DNA of 35,830 bases from Spirochaetales bacterium (GCA_022360655.1 JAKSCK010000183.1:1-35830); one strand, 5' to 3'. Counted from the first letter of the stretch, positions 24,696-32,135 are shown. Numbers and translations are program-made. The notes: generated by a model not told the origin, from the sequence alone.

Positions 24696-25356
24696 GTTTT
24701 CCGGAATCCAGATTGACCCCTGCGGGGGGCTTCTTTGTCTTGGAGAACATGGAGAGCCTGTTAGATTTCGATGAAAGAAGAAGTTTCCTCGTTCGATTTT
24801 GTTTCAGTTTTCCTTGATGCAGAAGGGATTCAATAGCCTCTTCTAAATCGTCAATTTCCCAACCCTTAAGTGTTCCAAATCCTTTGGAAAGAAAAAGACC
24901 AGACCGACGCGCCTCCAAGGATTCTCTTCCTGAAAGGAGGCGCGCGAGTTGGCCTTTGTTTAACCGGCCGGAGTGATTGGAAACGCATTGGAGAATCCTT
25001 GGTGTTTCTGGAGCCTCCAACCATTGTTCCTTGGAACAAATATCACAGCCAGGGCAGTCTTCAGGTTCCGTCCCAAGATATTCTAAGAGCATCTCTCGGC
25101 GGCATCGTGTTGTGTTGGTGGCATAGTCTCTCATGGCATGTTGACGCACAGACATCATGAATTGTCCCTCCTGATGGGATTTTTGAACTGGAGGAGACTC
25201 CTTCTGGTATCTAGGGTCCTGTGGTGTGCTCAGAAGCCATGCTTCTGCGCCTTTCCCATCCCGGGAAGCTCGGCCTGATTCTTGGAGGTAGGATTCCACA
25301 GAAGGAGGAGCTGCAATGTGCACCACTGTGCGGATATTGGGCTTATCCACGCCCAT
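24574..25356 (-). pseudogene. recQ: recQ helicase, 3' remnant cut by the prophage
   Basis: Minus-strand frame whose recognisable part begins MGVDKPNIRTVVHIAAPPSVESYLQESGRASRDGKGAEAWLL, i.e. RecQ motifs V-VI (normal form GMGIDKPDVR...QETGRAGRDG). The zinc subdomain (CRREMLLEYLG, CPGCDIC) and a helical C-terminal part follow. Motifs I-IV, the ATP site and the DEAH box are absent. Upstream of the Met the frame runs into AT-rich phage DNA (NSLT instead of NAFG), so an open frame survives to 25419 only by chance. The missing 5' half should lie beyond the right end of the prophage. An unusual 122-nt tail overlap with the MATE gene may reflect a natural long C-terminus. Confidence 0.8.
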
Positions 25357-25451
25357 AGTCAATGAGTTTCTTGTATGTATGTATTGAGTTGATTTCATTT
25401 TACCAGACTTTATGCCCATGTTATCCTCTTATTAATAAGGAATATATATAT

Positions 25452-25811
25452 ATGGAGATGTATAAGCTTCAGCTTAAAAGTGCAGAGGTTAAAAATAATC
25501 ATCTTGGTAATGATCTAACCATTGGTGTCTTTGTTGATGGAAGAGCAGTAGAGGAAGGGGGAAAATCCAACTTTAAAGCTGTGGGAGACATCTTCAAAAT
25601 TGAAATTAAAATTGCTGAGAAAGATCAGTCTAACACAACTGATTTTGGTGCGATAGAAGAAGAAGTTAAGATTGAAGAAGGCATGAAACCGGAAGTTGTT
25701 ATTAGGTGTAATATTCATGATGATGAAGCAAGAAGATATCCAGATAATTTTGCTACCATTAAAGTATCCTTCTCTCTCATTAAAATCTCCGCAGCGTTGA
25801 GATCAAGATGA
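25452..25811 (+). CDS. hypothetical phage protein
   Basis: 119 residues from ATG 25452, which has AAGGA 10 nt upstream; an in-frame ATG at 25362 has none and lies at the junction. The protein looks like a small beta-rich domain (MYKLQLKSAEVKNNHLGNDLTIGVFVDGRAV, IFKIEIKIAEKDQS, PEVVIRCNIHDDEARRYPDNFATIKVSFSLIKI). No family recognised. First gene inside the element, with its stop overlapping the next start (ATGA), so it opens a three-gene unit reading away from recQ. Confidence 0.6.
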   Translation: MEMYKLQLKSAEVKNNHLGNDLTIGVFVDGRAVEEGGKSNFKAVGDIFKIEIKIAEKDQSNTTDFGAIEEEVKIEEGMKPEVVIRCNIHDDEARRYPDNFATIKVSFSLIKISAALRSR

Positions 25812-25990
25812 GTAGTGAACTCAATGATCTTTGGTTCGACTGGGAGTCTGAAACTTTTAGATTAAAAACAACTGCTCTTTGCGGGGCTACACCACATGAA
25901 GCAATAGACGAGGCTCGAAAACGTCTAAAAAAACTTGATCAGATGCTTGATAAATTTGAAGAACTACAGAGTGAGGGAGATTCTGAGTGA
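25808..25990 (+). CDS. small hypothetical phage protein
   Basis: 60 residues, acidic and helical: a short N-terminal strand (LNDLWFDWESETFRLKT), ATPHEAIDEARKRLKKLDQ, then a charged C-terminal helix that could pair as a coiled coil. Overlaps both neighbours by 4 nt (ATGA at the start, GTGA at the end), a sign of translational coupling. No known family. Confidence 0.6.
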   Translation: MSSELNDLWFDWESETFRLKTTALCGATPHEAIDEARKRLKKLDQMLDKFEELQSEGDSE

Positions 25991-26226
25991 GTGAAAAGAA
26001 AAAGAGTTATTTCTGGAGAACAGCTCTAATTTGCATCTTTGTAATTATTGCTTCTTTTTGGATCTCTGGATATATGACCGGGATGAAGCAAAATCGAGAA
26101 GGGGTCTCTATTATGGAAGCAGGTTTTACCCTTAAATCTATGAATCCAATTTCTGCCAGTGGTTATAAGGTAGCCATCAGAAGTAACAAAGCTTTTATGG
26201 ATCATCTAGAAGATTATAATAAGTAG
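25987..26226 (+). CDS. small single-pass membrane protein of the phage
   Basis: 79 residues from GTG 25987. Basic start (MSEKKKSYFWR), one membrane segment at about 12-32 (ALICIFVIIASFWISGYMTGM), then about 45 soluble residues outside. The segment could also be an uncleaved signal anchor. Third gene of the coupled unit. Function unknown; its position next to attL is where conversion genes are often found. Confidence 0.55.
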   Translation: MSEKKKSYFWRTALICIFVIIASFWISGYMTGMKQNREGVSIMEAGFTLKSMNPISASGYKVAIRSNKAFMDHLEDYNK

Positions 26227-26233
26227 AATTTGA

Positions 26234-26323
26234 TTGGACGAAAAAACATTTCAAGATCTAATTGATCGATATGACAGTAATAATATAAAAGTTGTGCAAA
26301 GGGAGCTAACTCAAGAGGAATAG
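26234..26323 (+). CDS. possible 29-residue small protein
   Basis: TTG-started frame of 29 codons (DEKTFQDLIDRYDSNNIKVV, then QRELTQEE) 7 nt after the membrane-protein gene. Composition is protein-like and helical, but the RBS is weak. It may instead be a decayed gene end. The rest of 26324-26533 holds no gene; an inverted repeat CTGTTTG / CAAACAG (26407-26436) lies in it. Confidence 0.25.
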   Translation: MDEKTFQDLIDRYDSNNIKVVQRELTQEE

Positions 26324-26483
26324 TCTTTAGTTCTGATAGGTTGGCGTTTGTTTATCACGTATATGAAAGAAAAAATCTGGCTAACAGGATAATACTGCAT
26401 AGCCTACTGTTTGTTTTCTGAGGTAGGATCAAACAGAAATTTAATTCATTTTTTTAGTCATTTGCATTTCAAAAAATACAGGG

Positions 26484-26512
26484 TTGATTATTAATTGTCA
26501 ATACAATATAAA
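26484..26512 (+). promoter_or_regulatory. promoter of the lipoprotein gene
   Basis: TTGATT (26484-26489), 17-nt spacer, TATAAA (26507-26512), then RBS AAGGAGA (26523-26529) before ATG 26534. A host sigma70-type promoter, so the gene can be expressed from the silent prophage. Confidence 0.6.
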
Positions 26513-26533
26513 GTTCTTTCATAAGGAGAAAAT

Positions 26534-28468
26534 ATGAAATTATCACGAATTATTGCATTTATCTTGGCTGCAAGCTTTCTTATTTCATGTGAAAATTTGT
26601 TAACAAAGGCCCAAGAAGTAAACGCTTCAAGAGCAGTATTAACACCTGGGTGTATCGCAGATTATAATTTAGGAAAAGGATATGATATTCGAAATTCTTC
26701 AACTAAAGAATTAGCTTTTGATTTGGATACTTTAAAAGCGATTAGTAAAGATCCAGAGCTTGATGATGGAACTACTATGAAGATGTATACTGTCATCAAT
26801 GATACATCGGAATTAACTAAAATTGATAAAAATATAGATATTGATGTTGATGTAAATATCAGCCAGTTGAATCTTAATCTTAATTCACATTATAGCCTGA
26901 TAAAAGATGCGAAAATCTCAAATAATTCGGTATCAATGTTCGTTGTAGTGAAATACCTAGATGAAGTATTCGATGTCGAAAAGGCCAGACTCTCACAAGA
27001 AGCAATAGATTATAAAAATAATAATGGAGTAAAAGCATTTATAGATCGCTATGGAGATGTATATCTAGATAAGGTCTCAATTGGTGGGACTATGATTTTT
27101 GAATACAAATTGAAAACTTCAAATTCTAAAGAAATATCGAAAGAAAAAATGGGAGCTGCACTAAGGATAAAGTATAAAGAACTTTTTGATTCAAATGCAT
27201 CTTTAGGCACTGTACAAGTTTCGGAGAATGAGCTTAGTCAAATGAGCTCAGAAATTTACTATACAGTAAATGGGAAAATGGCTATGGATGTTGAAATAAA
27301 CTCACATGAAGATTTTAAGAAGCTCAAAGCACAATTCATTAGTAATATAAATAGTGGAGATAAATCAGTCGTATCTTCAAGTTACCTGAAATATACTAAC
27401 TTAGGTATGAATTTAGGTTTGTATTATAGTGCAATAAATACTTGTGAGTACTTCAAAAGTATTTTAAATAGTACTATTAATGTAGCCTATAAACAGTTTG
27501 AGAAAGGGAATTATGAAGCAAGCCTAATTTTAGATAAAGCAAAGGCAAAACTTGCAGAAATTAGTAATATTGAAGATTCTTTTGAATTGACCAGTGAAAC
27601 CTTTTCGATACCCAGTTATAGTGAGTTTATTGAATATATAGAATATCAAAAGTCAGTTAATGAGCCAGTTGATATATTTGCTCCTCCTTTACATCAATTC
27701 TATATTAATGATGATGTAAATCGCGACGGCTATCCGGATATTATTTCCAATAGTCTTACAAACTCAAATGTTACAACGATTTTGATTTCTAAACCCACCG
27801 GAGGGTATCATCTACCAATTACTTATACTGCCCCAATTACAGGTTGGAGAGGTTACTTGTTTGAAAAGGGAGATGTGAATGGTGATGGTAGAACTGATCT
27901 GATCTGGAATCTTCCAGAAAAAACGAATCGCGTTTATACTGCAATTTCTTTAGGGGATGGAAATTTTGATTTTAAAGATCTATGGGTCCCATCTGTTGAG
28001 GGTTGGAAAGGCTACAAATTTGCTGTTGGGCATGTAAATAATGACAAAAAAATTGACTTGATTTGGAACAGTGCTGATCATACAAATCGAACTTACATCG
28101 CGACTTATGATGATGATGGTATCTACAATCTCTCACGCCATTGGGATATCCCCTTCACAGGATGGAGAGGCTATAAGTTTAAGGCCGGTGATGTTAATGG
28201 GGATGGACTTACTGACTTAGTTTGGAATGTAACGACAGATTATAATAGAACATACGTTTCATTCTGTAATGGGAATGGTACATTTGCATATCCTATTAAG
28301 CATCAAAGATCTGAGACAGGGTGGAATGGTTTCCATTTCGATCTTCGATATATTGATAGTGATAATAAAATAGACCTACTGTGGACGCATCCTGATGGTA
28401 CGCCTACTTACTATTCTCTTTCGAAAGGAAATGGATCGTTTATAGATTTAAAGGGAGCAATAAACTAG
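26534..28468 (+). CDS. lipoprotein with perforin-like domain and FG-GAP/VCBS region
   Basis: 644 residues. Lipoprotein signal MKLSRIIAFILAASFLISC with Cys19 as the lipid site. Residues 40 to about 280 resemble the MACPF/CDC pore-forming superfamily: GKGYDI (47-52) near the start and FIDRYGDVYLDKVSIGG (169-185), close to the Y-G-[TS]-H-[FY]-x6-GG signature, with helices on both sides. A helical linker follows to about 380. From about 388 to the end there are five acidic calcium-loop repeats of FG-GAP/VCBS type (DVNRDGYPD, DVNGDGRTD, HVNNDKKID, DVNGDGLTD, YIDSDNKID), each with WN and a GW-GY/F stretch, a beta-propeller-like surface domain. It has its own promoter. Probable surface-exposed conversion gene; pore formation is inference and the signature is imperfect. 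Confidence 0.7.
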   Translation: MKLSRIIAFILAASFLISCENLLTKAQEVNASRAVLTPGCIADYNLGKGYDIRNSSTKELAFDLDTLKAISKDPELDDGTTMKMYTVINDTSELTKIDKNIDIDVDVNISQLNLNLNSHYSLIKDAKISNNSVSMFVVVKYLDEVFDVEKARLSQEAIDYKNNNGVKAFIDRYGDVYLDKVSIGGTMIFEYKLKTSNSKEISKEKMGAALRIKYKELFDSNASLGTVQVSENELSQMSSEIYYTVNGKMAMDVEINSHEDFKKLKAQFISNINSGDKSVVSSSYLKYTNLGMNLGLYYSAINTCEYFKSILNSTINVAYKQFEKGNYEASLILDKAKAKLAEISNIEDSFELTSETFSIPSYSEFIEYIEYQKSVNEPVDIFAPPLHQFYINDDVNRDGYPDIISNSLTNSNVTTILISKPTGGYHLPITYTAPITGWRGYLFEKGDVNGDGRTDLIWNLPEKTNRVYTAISLGDGNFDFKDLWVPSVEGWKGYKFAVGHVNNDKKIDLIWNSADHTNRTYIATYDDDGIYNLSRHWDIPFTGWRGYKFKAGDVNGDGLTDLVWNVTTDYNRTYVSFCNGNGTFAYPIKHQRSETGWNGFHFDLRYIDSDNKIDLLWTHPDGTPTYYSLSKGNGSFIDLKGAIN

Positions 28469-28488
28469 AAGTTTTTTAACAATCGATA

Positions 28489-28517
28489 AAGTGGGGGCAA
28501 TATGAATGCCCCTACTT
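28489..28517. terminator. hairpin between two convergent genes
   Basis: Imperfect 11-bp stem AAGTGGGGGCA (28489-28499) / TGCCCCTACTT (28507-28517) with a G-T pair. It lies between the lipoprotein stop (28468) and the polymerase-like stop (28516). No long T-run follows, so terminator function is uncertain. Confidence 0.4.
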
Positions 28518-30309
28518 AAGCAGCCACTTCATCAGATTCCATGATCTGATGATTTAATTGGTTAGAAATTTCTTTTTCTAACCAATCTTGCACACTCTTT
28601 TGCCCATAGAAGACACTTTCTTTCTCTCCTTGTGCCAGACTTTTGATATTTATAACCCACTGATTTGTGATCTTTAATGTGATCAATTCCATATCTTTTT
28701 TATAAATATCTCCATCCTTCTTCAGACGTAAATTTTCCACATCAATATGATCAATCACATCATCTAAAGTCCTCTCTGCAACCTTTTGCAAGCTGCTCAT
28801 ATCCTCATTGATACCCTCAACAAATCTCTGTACCTCACTCTCGAAAATCTTATAGATCTCTTTCTCAAAGATCTCCTGATACTCCTGAGGTACATAGAGG
28901 GCGTCATGAACGAGGATTGGAAGACAGTCTTTTTCCTTTAAAAGAGATGCCATTTTTAGCATCAAATTACTCTCAATTTTTTGGACGAATGACCAATTTT
29001 CCCTAAAAAGGAACATTGAAAGTTCCGGGAAAATCTTCCGAATCGCTAAAATTAACTCTTCCGCTTTGATTGAAAATGGAGGTCTACTTGAGGAGGAAAA
29101 AGTGGCCCATCGCCCATCTCGACGGTGGCTGATAAAATCCCCACGAGTTGTATAATAATCGCTCTTTATATCGTGCAGAGGACGAGCATAAGCGTTTGCC
29201 TCGAAGATATCTTTTTTTGAGATCCGAAGTCCTTTTTTTGCAAGTTGCTCATTTATAGATATTTTAGTGTCTTTTATAGCTTTATCAGTGTTGAACATCT
29301 GGAGAATGATAGGCTTAAGTGCTCTAGCCAGTTCAGGCCCCCACATCTGTAAAGCAGACTCTTTTGAAACTCCCCATTTCTTAAGAAATTTGGAATTTAC
29401 TATTTCCTCTGCAATCATATCATAGGGTCGTTTTTCGTAAATACTTCCATTAGCAATTAGGCCAAGGGTGTTGATGAATTGGGCGGTGATATCAACCTCT
29501 GAGAGTCCTAGAGCCTCAAAATAAAGCTTTCTGTCACTTTTCTTCATTGAGCTAATTGGACCGTATAAGCGCCCCCCACGATCAAGAGAGGAATTAAAAA
29601 TACGTGTATAAGTAAGCTCTTCTTTAAGACCCTCACCCCAAAGAGAATTAAAATCTTCAACTTCTTTTTCAATGTAAGAGGGGGCAGGAAATAAAACCTT
29701 CTCTCCATCAGGGGCAATGTGCTTGATGACGGCACAAGAATGTTCCTTTCCCTTTCTCTCTCCAGCTTGGTAGAGGTTATACGTCCCAGAGGAGTGGAAA
29801 AGTGAATAGATATGGAAAAAAATCTTTGGAGAGAGGTCCTTCCATATAGTAGGGGACCATTCCCTAAGAGGGCGGACCCAAATCTGGGTGGTTTTTCGTC
29901 TATCTCCTTCAACATCTTCCCAATCTAGGATCTGAAAATAGGCCAGTACCATGTTTATGGTGACTTGACGGTCATAGGTCAAAGAAATGGCTCTTGCACA
30001 GGCGGCATATCCTTCTTCACTCTCATACCCTTTCTTGGAGAGACTTATAAATATGCCTTTATCCCCTTTATATTGGGGAAAGGAAAATCTCAACTTCTTA
30101 TTATTCTGATACGCCTCATCAAACCGATATCTTCGAATCATCTCCCCTAACTCTGAAGAGAGAGCAAAAGCAAGCTTATCCTTGTATCTCAGCGATTGAT
30201 GGCATTCCTCACAAAAGAGGTCTATGAGGTGGGTAGCAAGGGAATAAAGTGCTCTCGCTGCGGGTTGGGGGTGGTCGTCTGTTAGAGGGGTTAGCTGGGT
30301 TTTGAACAT
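28516..30309 (-). CDS. phage palm-domain polymerase-like protein (family A/single-subunit RNAP type)
   Basis: 597 residues from ATG 30309, preferred over ATG 30327 because GGAG lies 8 nt upstream. The core has the order of family A DNA polymerases and T7-type RNA polymerases: RIFNSSLDRGGRLYG (about 237-250; compare the RGRxY stretch before motif A in T7 RNA polymerase), motif A EVDITAQFINTL (271-282; metal Asp), then motif C ILVHDALYVP (465-474; compare VHDSF in RNA polymerases and VHDEL in DNA polymerases). Between them lie helical segments and IESNLMLKMASLLKE, similar to the helix before motif C. A canonical motif B Lys/Tyr is not obvious. I recall uncharacterised phage/plasmid proteins with GGRxYG...ELDxxxLH...HDS of this kind. 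It is the only gene read leftward in this part of the prophage. Confidence 0.6.
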   Translation of the reverse strand: MFKTQLTPLTDDHPQPAARALYSLATHLIDLFCEECHQSLRYKDKLAFALSSELGEMIRRYRFDEAYQNNKKLRFSFPQYKGDKGIFISLSKKGYESEEGYAACARAISLTYDRQVTINMVLAYFQILDWEDVEGDRRKTTQIWVRPLREWSPTIWKDLSPKIFFHIYSLFHSSGTYNLYQAGERKGKEHSCAVIKHIAPDGEKVLFPAPSYIEKEVEDFNSLWGEGLKEELTYTRIFNSSLDRGGRLYGPISSMKKSDRKLYFEALGLSEVDITAQFINTLGLIANGSIYEKRPYDMIAEEIVNSKFLKKWGVSKESALQMWGPELARALKPIILQMFNTDKAIKDTKISINEQLAKKGLRISKKDIFEANAYARPLHDIKSDYYTTRGDFISHRRDGRWATFSSSSRPPFSIKAEELILAIRKIFPELSMFLFRENWSFVQKIESNLMLKMASLLKEKDCLPILVHDALYVPQEYQEIFEKEIYKIFESEVQRFVEGINEDMSSLQKVAERTLDDVIDHIDVENLRLKKDGDIYKKDMELITLKITNQWVINIKSLAQGEKESVFYGQKSVQDWLEKEISNQLNHQIMESDEVAA

Positions 30310-30325
30310 TATTTTATCTCCACTC

Positions 30326-30345
30326 ATAAAGATAGTTAAAGGAAA
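30326..30345 (-). repeat. conserved 20-nt upstream element, copy 1
   Basis: Minus strand TTTCCTTTAACTATCTTTAT, 17 nt before the chosen polymerase start and followed by GGAGATAA. It is 19/20 identical to the element at 31308-31327 on the plus strand. Candidate phage promoter or leader. Confidence 0.75.
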
Positions 30346-30447
30346 TCTGTAGGGTTAGAAAAATGAATATATCAAATAACATATATAGGAAGATGTGTCA
30401 AGAGCCTCTGCCATAAGTGGCCTAGAGGGCGCTTAGAGGATATGTAA

Positions 30448-30490
30448 GAGAAGTGAAAATAGCTTAGCCCCCCCCCATATTATAAAGGGC
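30448..30490 (+). repeat. C-rich direct repeat, copy 1
   Basis: Begins GAGAAGTGAAAATAGCTTAG, then nine C, then ATATTATAAAGGGC. Similarity continues weakly over the next 20 nt (AGAAAAAATAA). It ends 95 nt before the 30586 gene. The second copy, at 30886-30927, is identical except for eight C. Confidence 0.9.
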
Positions 30491-30512
30491 CGGTTGGAAG
30501 AAAAAATAACTT

Positions 30513-30540
30513 TTGTTTAAATACTTACTTTAGTAAACAA
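30513..30540 (+). promoter_or_regulatory. inverted repeat, possible operator
   Basis: TTGTTTA (30513-30519), 14 nt, TAAACAA (30534-30540), between the divergent polymerase-like gene and the 30586 gene. A related half (TTAAAATACTT) recurs just downstream. The binding protein is unknown. Confidence 0.35.
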
Positions 30541-30585
30541 TCCTTGTGTTAAAATACTTCATCTATATTTATTAAGGAGAATACT

Positions 30586-30894
30586 TTGAATATTAAACAG
30601 ATAGATAGATTGGAAGATCATCGCTATCCATCAGTGAGAATTGAATTTGTTAATGAAAGTTCTGGAGGAAAAGAAAGGCAAGTTGCCATTCTTAATATAT
30701 CACATGATGATTACTCAAATAGTCCCTTTAGAGCTAAGATGGATCTCTCTGAAGAGACAGACATAACTGATATAGAACAACAGTGGAATGAGGCTATTTC
30801 TTCGACAGAAGTACAAAGAACAAAAGCTCAAGGAGGAGAGTTCATGGCCGAGCCTATCTTTCAGAGGAAGATCAAAGAGATCTTTGAGAAGTGA
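30586..30894 (+). CDS. hypothetical phage protein
   Basis: 102 residues from TTG 30586, with AAGGAGA 5 nt upstream. Acidic; a beta-like first half (YPSVRIEFVNESSGGKERQVAILNISHDD) and a helical second half (EETDITDIEQQWNEAISSTEVQRTKAQ). No family recognised. The stop codon lies inside the second copy of the C-rich repeat, and the first copy lies upstream, so the gene is framed by direct repeats. Confidence 0.65.
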   Translation: MNIKQIDRLEDHRYPSVRIEFVNESSGGKERQVAILNISHDDYSNSPFRAKMDLSEETDITDIEQQWNEAISSTEVQRTKAQGGEFMAEPIFQRKIKEIFEK

Positions 30895-30927
30895 AAATAG
30901 CTTAGCCCCCCCCATATTATAAAGGGC
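30886..30927 (+). repeat. C-rich direct repeat, copy 2
   Basis: Same as 30448-30490 with eight instead of nine C. It contains the stop codon of the 30586 gene and ends 43 nt before the next gene start. Confidence 0.9.
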
Positions 30928-30970
30928 GAGTATAGAGAAAAAATAAAACTTTATTATAAGGATGGTTTTA

Positions 30971-31267
30971 ATGGATACTTATGATGTTTATAAAAATGGA
31001 CAATTAGCTTTTCCAATGTGTAGATCAAAGATCTATCTTGAACAGATAGATGGGATAATGACCATGATCATGGAGTTCGAGGGAAAAGAATATAGATACA
31101 AACTAGAGAATAGAAATACTTGGGAAAAATATAAATTAAACTACAATATTATTATTACTCATGAGATGATAAAACTTGATGAAAATTACAGTAAAGAGGA
31201 TATTCGTACCTCTTTTAATAAACGAATAAAGGAAAAGTTTGAATTTATGATTGATCCCAAGAAATAA
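30971..31267 (+). CDS. hypothetical phage protein
   Basis: 98 residues from ATG 30971 (AAGGA 8 nt upstream; the ATG at 30962 overlaps that RBS). MDTYDVYKNGQLAFPMCRSKIYLEQIDGIMTMIMEFEGKEYRYKLE is strand-rich; the tail is helical and basic (DIRTSFNKRIKEKFEFM). No family recognised. It follows the second copy of the C-rich repeat just as the 30586 gene follows the first. Confidence 0.6.
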   Translation: MDTYDVYKNGQLAFPMCRSKIYLEQIDGIMTMIMEFEGKEYRYKLENRNTWEKYKLNYNIIITHEMIKLDENYSKEDIRTSFNKRIKEKFEFMIDPKK

Positions 31268-31307
31268 TAAGATCCTTCCCATTTATATAACATTCCAACC
31301 CTCCTCT

Positions 31308-31327
31308 TTTCCTTTAACTATCTCTAT
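31308..31327 (+). repeat. conserved 20-nt upstream element, copy 2
   Basis: TTTCCTTTAACTATCTCTAT, continuing ATAGGAGATAA. 19/20 identical to the minus-strand copy before the polymerase-like gene. The downstream half (CTCTATATAGGAGA) resembles the core of T7-class promoters (CACTATAGGGAGA). Confidence 0.75.
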
Positions 31328-31345
31328 ATAGGAGATAACAATTTT

Positions 31346-31444
31346 ATGGAAACATTTCTAATTTTATTTACAATCCCCCTTCTTCTTATAGGGCTAGCAC
31401 TTTCAATAATCAACCTTTTCTCAACTAAGAGAAGGGGGAAGTAA
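31346..31444 (+). CDS. 32-residue single-pass membrane peptide
   Basis: METFLILFTIPLLLIGLALS, then IINLFSTKRRGK: one hydrophobic helix (about 3-26) and a basic cytoplasmic tail. RBS GGAG lies 12 nt before the ATG, within the conserved upstream element. The stop codon overlaps the start of the HNH gene (TAATG), so the pair is translationally coupled. Size and topology resemble many small phage membrane peptides (holin-like or inhibitory), but no role is shown. Confidence 0.6.
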   Translation: METFLILFTIPLLLIGLALSIINLFSTKRRGK

Positions 31445-32052
31445 TGATGAAAGATCAAAAAATTATTCCCACAAGGATTTTCGGATTCTCACGCTACGCT
31501 ATAACAGAGAATGGAGAAATCTACTCAATCGCTCAAAACACTTTCAAAAAAAGAAAAACGGCAATCGAACCTTCGGGTTATGAGCAGGTCATTTTGAGGG
31601 ATAAGAACGGCTTGGCTTGTAAAAGATATGTCCATCGACTTCTGGCTGAATCCTTCATTCTCAAGAGGACTCTCAGAAAGGGTGAGGAAATAGATCATCT
31701 TGATGGCAATCCACTTAATAACACAATCTCTAATATTGAAGTTGTTTCTCATGGTGAAAACATTCGCCGAGCACTCAAAAATGGTGCAAATAAAAAGTGT
31801 GCTCCGGTCAATGTGTATGACTTTGCTGGCAGACTTATAAAAGAATGCCGCTCTATCTCAGAGGCCCAAAAACTGACGAATATTAAACCCTTTAGAATCA
31901 AACAGATTGCTGTAAAAGATGCTCCTAAAGACTCTCATAGAGGTTATCAGTTTAGATATCCAGATGATATTGAGAACAATCCCCCACTCAATCTTGCAAT
32001 GTTAGAATGGGATCTCAAGATGGGGGATAATAAAGAAACAGCTCCTTTTTAA
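31444..32052 (+). CDS. HNH homing-type endonuclease with NUMOD4
   Basis: 202 residues. The N-terminal NUMOD4-like part (IFGFSRYAITENGEIYSIAQ) is followed by the HNH core YVHRLLAESFI...EEIDHLDGNPLNNTISNIEVVSHGENIRRAL (the H and N residues are visible), then a NUMOD1-like DNA-binding tail (PVNVYDFAGRLIKECRSISEAQKLTNI). This layout is that of phage homing endonucleases, which cut DNA lacking the gene and spread by repair. Coupled to the small membrane peptide. Confidence 0.9.
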   Translation: MMKDQKIIPTRIFGFSRYAITENGEIYSIAQNTFKKRKTAIEPSGYEQVILRDKNGLACKRYVHRLLAESFILKRTLRKGEEIDHLDGNPLNNTISNIEVVSHGENIRRALKNGANKKCAPVNVYDFAGRLIKECRSISEAQKLTNIKPFRIKQIAVKDAPKDSHRGYQFRYPDDIENNPPLNLAMLEWDLKMGDNKETAPF

Positions 32053-32135
32053 GAAATGCCACTATATTAATGTAAGTAAATGAAATAACGGCCATAAATG
32101 CGGGCCTCCAAATCACCTTCTGGAGATACGTATTT

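Noticed and set aside
25351..25420. GCCCAT repeated at 25351 and 25412 as a possible att core or target duplication
   Set aside because: Six bases in about 60 nt is expected by chance; the other end of the element is not in view.
30448..30490. C-rich repeat as a plain rho-independent terminator
   Set aside because: Only a 4-bp GCCC/GGGC stem with a long loop and no T-run follows, so termination is not the best explanation.
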